Positions 54,730-61,930 of a DNA stretch of 64,000 nt are shown here, in pieces. The notes under the pieces were generated by a model. The model was given only the letters and a program-made list of their open reading frames with translations. It made no database searches and was not told where the DNA came from. This DNA is from Bifidobacterium sp. ESL0790 (GTDB lineage Bacteria; Actinomycetota; Actinomycetes; Actinomycetales; Bifidobacteriaceae). Within the stretch, counting starts at the first letter, position 1. The number at the start of each line of letters is the position of its first letter. The stretch spans positions 1,550,001-1,614,000 of the forward strand of contig NZ_CP113915.1 of the NCBI RefSeq assembly GCF_029395435.1. The letters are read 5' to 3'. A program made the translations under genes and the position numbers.

Positions 54730-56694
54730 TCACAACACCTTGGTAATAGTCACTGGCTTACCATTGACACCGCACTGCTTAAAAATCTCGGCGAAATTAG
54801 TCTTCGCGGCACTGTTCGGGAACGCTTTTTCAGACATAACTGCATATGAAGGATGGAGTTCCGCGATAGCACGTACCACCTTCTCTGGAAGATCGGCATC
54901 GAAACAAGCAATAAGCTGGCCGTCATTCACGTTAAAGACCGTGAAACTATCAAATTCCTCTTCGTCCATTGTCTTGATGTCGGCATCATACTGAATCTGG
55001 AAAGTCGGCAACACTTCGAACAGCAAATCCATCGGAGACCGATCAGACTCCACGTTATCGACAAAATCAGTAAGAGCACCCTGCTCCACCTGCCCGGGCA
55101 ACACACGAACATCCTTATAATTGGAATCTTCTATACGAAACACACGAAACCCAATATCTGGAACTCTCTTAGGACTAGCATCAAGTTCAAGCTGCGTATT
55201 CGATTCTTCAATCTGCTGCACTATTTGATTTCCAGCGCGACGAATTCTTTCTTCGCCGATTTCGCAAATCGTACTATACCCGGCTTGGGCGGCCTCGGAG
55301 TCATTATTGCATGATTCAGGAAGCTGAATCATAATAAACTTACGATTATTCCCATCATGAGCATTCAATTCAATTGTAGCGTGTGCACTTGCTGCACTAC
55401 CCGAGAAAAAGTCAAGCACAATATCTTGCCTATCCACTCCAGCAAGTTCCATACAACGCTCTATCAAAGCAGGAGGCTTTGGGGTATCAAACACATTTGA
55501 TAACTTAAATAGTTCCTTCATACCTGACTTAGTTTGTCTCATCGCAGGTAAATCATTCCAAATAGTCATCCAGGGTTTTGTCGGATTTTCTGCAGCATAC
55601 TCACGGGTATATGGAATCCATGTCCCACTTCTCTGTTTCCAAATTAAATCCCCATGATTATCAAGTTCATTAACCTTGTCGAGACCAGCAGACCAACACC
55701 CTTCTCGACCATCTTCACGAATCGGCCAAATTTCGGTTTGATCCGGCGAAATAAGTGGATAAAACATGCTTGGTCTATCACTTCGAAGACTATTCTTACC
55801 ATTTTTTCGCAGTAACCTATCGCGCCAATATCTTCCTTGCTTATCAGGACCCTTATACGCCTTAACAAGATCTGGCGCATAACGCTGCCTCAGCTTAGCT
55901 GTTGAACTATTTTTGCAGTACAAAAGAATATATTCATGGTCTGGAGTAATTACAGCATGATTGTCGTTAGGGCTATCAACTTTTCTCCAAATAAAACAGG
56001 CGACAAAATTATCTCTTCCGAATATCTCATCGCATATCCGCTCGCAGTTATTTACCTCGTTATCATCTATACTGATAAAAATCGTTCCATCTGAAGTTAA
56101 CATATCTCGCGCTAACAGCAGGCGCGGATAAATCATCGAGCACCAATCAGAATGGAAACGACCATTACTTTCTAAATTCGAAACTAACCGGCCACCACTT
56201 TCATCATATGTACCATCGTCAGCACGATTCTCAATAGCCGTTTTGGCGAAATTATCTTTATAGATACGATCATTACCCGTGTTGTAGGGCGGATCGATAT
56301 AAATCATCTTCACCTTGCCGGCATAGGTGTCGCGGAGAATCTTCAACGCGTCCAGATTGTCACCTTCGATGTAAAGATTTTTGGTTGTGTCCCAGTTTTT
56401 ACTACATTCCTTGATTGGTCTCAGGGTTTTGGAGATGGGTGTTCTAGCCTCGACTTTCGCGGTGCGTTTGCCCGGCCAGGTGAACTGGTAGCGTTCGCGT
56501 GTGCCTTCGGCGACATCACCTAGCTCTTCGCGTAATACATCAAAATCAATACTCTTTTTTACTTCACCGGTTTCTTCGTCACGAACCTCAGTGGCCGTGT
56601 TCGGAAACAACTCGATAATCCTTTGGATATTCTCGTCGGTAATGTCAGTTGTAGCTGTCTTGATCTCGTCCATCATTGGCTTATTTACTTCCAT
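54730..56694 (-). CDS. mod: Type III modification methyltransferase, Mod subunit
   Basis: 654-residue beta-class N6-adenine methylase. The catalytic DPPYNTG (134-140) precedes the SAM-binding VLDFFSGSAASAHA (about 420), the order that defines this class. The target-recognition region lies between them (about 220-380). The start at 56694 has AGGAG nine bases upstream, overlapping the previous gene's stop. Forms Mod2 and supplies sequence specificity to Res. The central region shows no simple-sequence tract, so phase variation is not evident. Confidence 0.93.
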   Translation of the reverse strand: MEVNKPMMDEIKTATTDITDENIQRIIELFPNTATEVRDEETGEVKKSIDFDVLREELGDVAEGTRERYQFTWPGKRTAKVEARTPISKTLRPIKECSKNWDTTKNLYIEGDNLDALKILRDTYAGKVKMIYIDPPYNTGNDRIYKDNFAKTAIENRADDGTYDESGGRLVSNLESNGRFHSDWCSMIYPRLLLARDMLTSDGTIFISIDDNEVNNCERICDEIFGRDNFVACFIWRKVDSPNDNHAVITPDHEYILLYCKNSSTAKLRQRYAPDLVKAYKGPDKQGRYWRDRLLRKNGKNSLRSDRPSMFYPLISPDQTEIWPIREDGREGCWSAGLDKVNELDNHGDLIWKQRSGTWIPYTREYAAENPTKPWMTIWNDLPAMRQTKSGMKELFKLSNVFDTPKPPALIERCMELAGVDRQDIVLDFFSGSAASAHATIELNAHDGNNRKFIMIQLPESCNNDSEAAQAGYSTICEIGEERIRRAGNQIVQQIEESNTQLELDASPKRVPDIGFRVFRIEDSNYKDVRVLPGQVEQGALTDFVDNVESDRSPMDLLFEVLPTFQIQYDADIKTMDEEEFDSFTVFNVNDGQLIACFDADLPEKVVRAIAELHPSYAVMSEKAFPNSAAKTNFAEIFKQCGVNGKPVTITKVL

Positions 56695-56704
56695 CCTGCT
56701 GCTC

Positions 56705-57391
56705 CTACATGCCATCGATTTCCGAAAGCTCTCGTTTTATATCTTGTATTCTACTGAACAGCCTGTTCCGTGTCGCCACCTGCACAGTGCGCATGTGTCG
56801 TTCCCGTAAAGTGTCAAGCTCATCCTCCAACTGCTCACGCCGAATCTTCAAAGCAAGACGACAGTCGAAATCAGCACCTTCCAGCGAGCCAAATTCTATT
56901 TGCGAACATATCGAGTCCCATGCCACGTCTAAATCCTCTCCCGATAATTTGAAACTTAGCTCACTCGTTTCCAGCCACTCCCCATGAAGAATAACGGACG
57001 ACTCCAAACCCACACTCTGGTGAGCCGGACGCCATGCGCATGCGATAGTCTGCAAACCATCGTTACAAATGAAGGCTATTTTATTGGCGTTGTTTCGAGA
57101 GATGTGTTCAATGACGTCAGTTGGCAACACATGCCGTTTCACCATAAGGGCAAGCACCAGAATTTCGCTGACATCCTTGCCGGCAGGAATGCGTGTTTCT
57201 TTCTCCCTGATTGAAGCGATGACCGTAATCGAATCCACGTCCTCGATGAAACTGCGTTTCAATGAGGCGCTTATCTTATTGTGTCGGTAGAAAGTTTCCT
57301 TGGGCAGCCTGCCCCTACGCTGATCCACCGCTGTTACGCTTGGCAGCCCCAGACTGATGGCGTTTATGGGCCCACATGACACAACTGTCAT
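56705..57391 (-). CDS. DUF4391-like protein
   Basis: 228 residues. N-terminal region ISLGLPSVTAVDQRRGRLPKETFYRHNKISASLKRSFIEDVDSI matches the DUF4391 pattern (fold start, K-x-x-FY, then a helix). EILVLALMVKRHVLPTDVIEHISR follows, and the C-terminal 70 residues form a coiled coil (REQLEDELDTLRERHMRTVQ). The start at 57391 has GGAGG six bases upstream and lies two bases past the helicase stop. Function unknown. Position between helicase and Mod suggests a structural or targeting role in the complex. Confidence 0.75.
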   Translation of the reverse strand: MTVVSCGPINAISLGLPSVTAVDQRRGRLPKETFYRHNKISASLKRSFIEDVDSITVIASIREKETRIPAGKDVSEILVLALMVKRHVLPTDVIEHISRNNANKIAFICNDGLQTIACAWRPAHQSVGLESSVILHGEWLETSELSFKLSGEDLDVAWDSICSQIEFGSLEGADFDCRLALKIRREQLEDELDTLRERHMRTVQVATRNRLFSRIQDIKRELSEIDGM

Positions 57392-57393
57392 AT

Positions 57394-60300
57394 TTACCTC
57401 CTCTTCGCTCGGACCACAAGGAAGCAAATCAGCTCGAAATCATCGAGTCCCTGCACATCTTTGTCAAGAAAGCTGGTTCCCTTATCGCCAAAGAAACTCT
57501 CCATGGCATTGACATCATTCCCAAAGACAATCGATTCGACCGAAGTCTGAAGCAACAGTGAGACACTATGCATGTCTTTGCCATTTTTAGTCTCCCGATT
57601 AAAAGGCCTGTAGAGCGTCTCGTCTGGCCTATCTTTCCCTTTGCAAAGAATCCGCATCATATCAAGCGTCGCCTTAGGATCAAGATGCCCATGCAGAATG
57701 GACCCATCCGACCTGGCGTATACCAAGTAGAACGGATGAAGCCTATTACTGCCGTTAATGTTGACTCCTCCATTGATATTTCTAAGGACGAAGATGACAC
57801 CAGGATCTTCACCTTCGACGACAGCGTCAATACCAGAAGGTAGATACTCAATATTGGGATTATTTTTATGATAATCGATGAGATCCATACGGAATTCATT
57901 TAATCCCAAATCAGTAATACTCACTCCTCCTTGAATATCTTCAAGGTCAGGTATCGAAGTACGCATTTCCTTAAGCTGCCGAGAACGATAAGCGAGTCCG
58001 CCTTGTTCCTCCTCATTAATCGGGTCATCATCGCCTGTGGCTGACATGACGGCAGCCTTCATTCGGTTCTTAACTCGGTCTTTGAGATTAAGATATTTGT
58101 CAAGATCAGTCGCTGGCCAGAAATTCACCAGCTGTATTTCTTTGTTTGGTGACCCGATACGGTCTACCCTACCAAACCTCTGCACGATTCGAACCGGATT
58201 CCAATGGATGTCATAGTTAATCACCTCATCGCAATCTTGAAGGTTCTGACCTTCACTGATGCAATCGGTAGCAATTAAGATGTCAATAGAGGCATTACCG
58301 GTCTTAGGTGCTGTTTGATCTCTGTTCTTTGAAACAGGCGAGAATGACGCAAGAATCGATGTCATGTCACCGCCGACTTGAGCCATGGTTGATCGCCCTA
58401 CTTGAGCACCAGTCACTTCTGCCGTTTCAAGACCAAGACTTTGGGCGTATCCACTAACGTTCTGATACAAATAGTCAGCAGTATCTGCAAAAGCCGTGAA
58501 AATCAGAACCTTTTTATTTCCGGTATTGAATGGGTTCTCAGCTTTGTTTTGAATCAATGAAAGCAATTGCTGAAGCTTGGCGTCATGCTCAGCATCGATT
58601 CCTTGAATAAGCTCCAAAAGATCATGAATCGTATCAATGTCGTGGCGGATATAGCCCCTCCAGGTCTTCCAGTCCATATCTGAGAGGCTAAATCGGTTTT
58701 TACCCTGAGTGGTGAAGTCCATTTCATCGTCATCATCCTGGTCAAGGTCGAATCCTTCTTCAACATCAGACAGGCCAAACTGAGCATCCTTACCATCTTC
58801 AGCATGAGAATTACGTTTCTGCTCGTACGCGTCAATCTGAACGCAAGTCTGTTCCATGAAGCCGCTAATGCGCTGCAGGGTCTTTCGGAAACTGTCTACC
58901 GAACTTTCAAAACGTTTCAGTAGATTGGTGGCCATCAGCTGTTTGATACCTTCTTCTCGGCCAGCTGTGGTCAATCCCTGACCATCCTCATCGAAGTATT
59001 TGGAAACTTTGCTGGATAGTAAGAACGATGAAGGAGAATACAGCATGAGATTGAGCTGTTCCAGACGTTCATAAATCATGTCGTAATTAAGCGAATCATC
59101 ATCTACAGATAACGCCGGTGAATACGACAATGGTTTGCGTCGTTTGGGGAACGGCCCTATGGCGTTCATATCATAATAACTTTGGATGTGTTTACGGCTT
59201 CTCGCAACGGTGACTTGATCGAGAATTTTGAAGAAATCAAAATCGAGCATGTTCGTGAGCGCCGTGGTAGTACGTTCCGCCTCATCGAGTTTGCTCCACT
59301 CGTTGTATTTTTGCTGCGCCTGTCGGAAAATAGTGTCCAAATCGTTATGAAGCCCTATGCTTTCCTGCCAGTCCTTATCTGATCCTTCATAAGCAAGAGC
59401 AAGCTGATTCTGTAAATCACGGAAACGATTATTCACTGGGGTTGCGGACAGCATGAGCACTTTGGTGTTCACGCCTTGCTTGATAACCTTTTCTTTTAGT
59501 TTTTGATACCGGTTCTGCTTATCATCATTCTTCGAAGCGTTGTCGGCTCCATTCCTGAAATTGTGCGACTCATCAATGACGACGAGGTCGTAATTACCCC
59601 AACTAACTTGGTCAAGAGGCATACCCGTTGTGCTAGTCCCTCCATCCCTCGAAAGATCCGAATGAGCAAGGACGTCGTAACGTAACTTGTCCGAGACCAA
59701 TGGATTACTGGTCAGATTCTGAGTATACGATGTCCAGTTGCTTTCGAGCTTTTTAGGGCACAACACGAGAATTCTGCAGTTTCTTGACTGGAAATACTTA
59801 ATGACCGCCAAAGCCGTATATGTCTTGCCGAGGCCCACGCTATCGGCAAGAATACAACCGTTATAGGTTTCCAGTTTATTGATAATCGCTATCGCTGCGT
59901 CTTTTTGGAAATCATAAAGGGTGTTCCAGATCCTACTCTTGCGGTAGCCTGTTCCTTCCTTTGGTAATGTGTCCTCATCAACATCCTCAAGGAACTCATG
60001 GAAAATTCGGTATAACGCCAAATAATAAATTGTTTCGGGAGAATTCTCCTGATACATCTGGGTGATCCGGCTGATAACAGTCTCGGTCACATCGCTAAGT
60101 TCTCCGGAATTCCAAGCTTGATCGAAGGTATTAAGGAATCCCCTTGCCGCTAAGCCTTCCTGCCTACTAATAGCTACAAGTTTGGATTTTGGCTTACTCG
60201 TGCCAAGCTGACTAGTAGAAAACTCATCAAATGGGCTGTACATGCAATTATTTTCGCAATCGGAAATCGACAGAAATGTTGGCATTCCGTTGGATTGTGA

Positions 60301-60663
60301 AAGAGACTTGAACGTCGCCTTTCGACGAATCCAATCGGCACACTCAACTGCGATGGCTTTCTGAGTCAGCTCGTTACGTAGCCTGACCTCGAATTTGGTA
60401 CCATACAGCCCCTGCTCACGTTCCAACTTCGGGATATAAAACTCCCGTTTTTCTTTTGGGCTACCGATATCCGGAGTAAAGGCTTCGTCGGTAAAAATGA
60501 AGCGAAAATCATCAACTTGTTCCAGCTGTTCTTTCAGCTCTTCATAGGCATACACAGAAAAAATCGATGCAGCAACTGCGATGCGATCGCCGCTATGCAG
60601 CCTACGCACCAAATCGTCCTTGACGATAACCGTCTTGTTATCAAAAAAGTCTTGACTCATCAT
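57394..60663 (-). CDS. PLD-like/SNF2-type helicase of the restriction operon
   Basis: 1089 residues. The N-terminal part (about 15-130) resembles a phospholipase-D-like module (GDRIAVAASIFSVYAYEELKE), but no HxK is seen, so it is probably inactive. The SF2 core follows: LADSVGLGKTYTALAV (276-281 Walker A), DLVVIDESHNFRNG (DESH box), LMLSATPVNN, and C-terminal KVLIFTAFADTADYL, DILIATDCISEGQNLQDCD and QRFGRVDRIGS. Probably an ATP-driven translocase. First gene of the operon. Ribosome site weak. Confidence 0.88.
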   Translation of the reverse strand: MMSQDFFDNKTVIVKDDLVRRLHSGDRIAVAASIFSVYAYEELKEQLEQVDDFRFIFTDEAFTPDIGSPKEKREFYIPKLEREQGLYGTKFEVRLRNELTQKAIAVECADWIRRKATFKSLSQSNGMPTFLSISDCENNCMYSPFDEFSTSQLGTSKPKSKLVAISRQEGLAARGFLNTFDQAWNSGELSDVTETVISRITQMYQENSPETIYYLALYRIFHEFLEDVDEDTLPKEGTGYRKSRIWNTLYDFQKDAAIAIINKLETYNGCILADSVGLGKTYTALAVIKYFQSRNCRILVLCPKKLESNWTSYTQNLTSNPLVSDKLRYDVLAHSDLSRDGGTSTTGMPLDQVSWGNYDLVVIDESHNFRNGADNASKNDDKQNRYQKLKEKVIKQGVNTKVLMLSATPVNNRFRDLQNQLALAYEGSDKDWQESIGLHNDLDTIFRQAQQKYNEWSKLDEAERTTTALTNMLDFDFFKILDQVTVARSRKHIQSYYDMNAIGPFPKRRKPLSYSPALSVDDDSLNYDMIYERLEQLNLMLYSPSSFLLSSKVSKYFDEDGQGLTTAGREEGIKQLMATNLLKRFESSVDSFRKTLQRISGFMEQTCVQIDAYEQKRNSHAEDGKDAQFGLSDVEEGFDLDQDDDDEMDFTTQGKNRFSLSDMDWKTWRGYIRHDIDTIHDLLELIQGIDAEHDAKLQQLLSLIQNKAENPFNTGNKKVLIFTAFADTADYLYQNVSGYAQSLGLETAEVTGAQVGRSTMAQVGGDMTSILASFSPVSKNRDQTAPKTGNASIDILIATDCISEGQNLQDCDEVINYDIHWNPVRIVQRFGRVDRIGSPNKEIQLVNFWPATDLDKYLNLKDRVKNRMKAAVMSATGDDDPINEEEQGGLAYRSRQLKEMRTSIPDLEDIQGGVSITDLGLNEFRMDLIDYHKNNPNIEYLPSGIDAVVEGEDPGVIFVLRNINGGVNINGSNRLHPFYLVYARSDGSILHGHLDPKATLDMMRILCKGKDRPDETLYRPFNRETKNGKDMHSVSLLLQTSVESIVFGNDVNAMESFFGDKGTSFLDKDVQGLDDFELICFLVVRAKRR

Positions 60664-60725
60664 TTATCAATTCTAGTAGTATGACTGCATCTTTGCATTC
60701 TCTATTTGTTTAGTTCTCTGCCATC

Positions 60726-60737
60726 CCTTTTAAAAGG
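60726..60737. promoter_or_regulatory. 12-base palindrome upstream of the defence operon
   Basis: CCTTTTAAAAGG is a perfect palindrome, 63 bases before the helicase start, in the only candidate promoter region of the operon. A repressor site is possible. No convincing -35/-10 pair could be fixed. Confidence 0.35.
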
Positions 60738-60933
60738 ACATTAGAGCTTACTCTCTTACATATAACTCACTCATCGGATAGCCCGTTGTACTATTCAAAC
60801 CAGCTGTCTCTTGAGCCCCCCCAAATATAAAATTCTTGACCCAACTAAAAAGTCGAACACACATACTTTTCGACGTCCGTGGCTTTCCTTCTACCAAACT
60901 TTTGAACTGTTCTTCATTACCCTTGAAAAGGAC

Positions 60934-60956
60934 ATGTATTTCAAGGTGAAATACAT
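60934..60956 (-). terminator. Hairpin overlapping the Mrr-like gene's stop codon
   Basis: ATGTATTTCA-AGG-TGAAATACAT, ten perfect pairs with a three-base loop. On the minus strand it begins at the last base of the TAA and is followed by GTCCTTTTC. Likely the gene's terminator, protecting the downstream helicase promoter. Confidence 0.6.
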
Positions 60957-61903
60957 TACACAAACTCGTGCCACATATCCTCGGGGATTTGGGCTAGTAG
61001 GTCGTTTTGAGTTAGCTCGAAGGCACTCGGGTTTACAGATTGCTGAGGGAGGGAGTTGCCCCAGGCTTGCTGGCACATCCGGACCAAGGCGTTGCCGTCG
61101 ATGAGCTCGATGCCGGATTCCTTGGCATACTTGATGGCTTGGGACGTATAGGTGCTCGTCGTGATGAAGATCAGGCCCTGCGCATGCTGTATCGCATTGG
61201 CCCCGACGAGCTTTCGCAAAAGCGGTAGACCGACATGGTGAGTAGGCTCGAAGCACTTGCATTCCACGATATACGTGCGGCCATTCTTGGTCATTTTCAG
61301 GTCAAAACCACCGTCATTGGCGGACGGAGTGACCGCAACCCGGTAGCCGAAATGCCGGTACAAATCAGCGCAGAACGGCTCGAACTCACTGGGGTTAGAT
61401 GAGAAACTAGCGACTATCGCATCGACGGATGTGGAACTCTGACGTACTTTGGCCCGCTGAACCGCACGCTGACGTTTGAAGGATTCCATATTGGAATAGC
61501 CGATAGCATTGCCATGATTACGCATTTCCAGAACAAAGCTATACAAGGTCAACGGATTGTCGGATTTGAACGAGAATCCAGCCACCTCAAGAACGCTTTT
61601 GGGCTGGTAAATCTTGTTGTTCGAGTGACGCTGATCCGCGGTTCCGTCTTTCTTGGGGAACTGCCAATATGGAAAATGCAAGGTGAAATTGCCGATTCCT
61701 TCCTCACCATCCGACCGCCCAATCCTGATTCCTTTGGGAACCTCAACATTACAGTTCTTACGAACCTGCCCAGCTAACCAAATCTGGTAGAGCTGACGAA
61801 GCAACAGAACAATGAGAACAATACCGACAACGCCTATCGCCAGCGGAATCGCATAAGTCGTCAATGTTGGTATGAGCGCGTCGCTAAGTTCGAAATCAGT
61901 CAT
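60956..61903 (-). CDS. Membrane-anchored Mrr-like restriction endonuclease
   Basis: 315 residues. One N-terminal helix (about 15-35, YAIPLAIGVVGIVLIVLLL), a middle region of unknown fold (about 45-150), then an Mrr-cat nuclease domain (about 165-285): SEFEPFCADLYRHFGYRV, NDGGFDLKMTKNGRTYIVECKCF with the D...ExK core, and the family's QAIKYAKESGIELIDGNALVRM. Mrr enzymes cut methylated DNA. Membrane tethering would place the nuclease at sites of DNA entry. The start at 61903 has no clear ribosome site. Same strand as the restriction operon, with a 292-base gap. Confidence 0.82.
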   Translation of the reverse strand: MTDFELSDALIPTLTTYAIPLAIGVVGIVLIVLLLRQLYQIWLAGQVRKNCNVEVPKGIRIGRSDGEEGIGNFTLHFPYWQFPKKDGTADQRHSNNKIYQPKSVLEVAGFSFKSDNPLTLYSFVLEMRNHGNAIGYSNMESFKRQRAVQRAKVRQSSTSVDAIVASFSSNPSEFEPFCADLYRHFGYRVAVTPSANDGGFDLKMTKNGRTYIVECKCFEPTHHVGLPLLRKLVGANAIQHAQGLIFITTSTYTSQAIKYAKESGIELIDGNALVRMCQQAWGNSLPQQSVNPSAFELTQNDLLAQIPEDMWHEFV

Positions 61904-61930
61904 ACATAAAATATTACCGTTAGATAGCCA

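Noticed and set aside
60748..60963. 71-codon minus-strand frame between the Mrr-like gene and helicase
   Set aside because: TTG start inside the Mrr stop hairpin, no ribosome site, no recognisable domain; plausible but unsupported.
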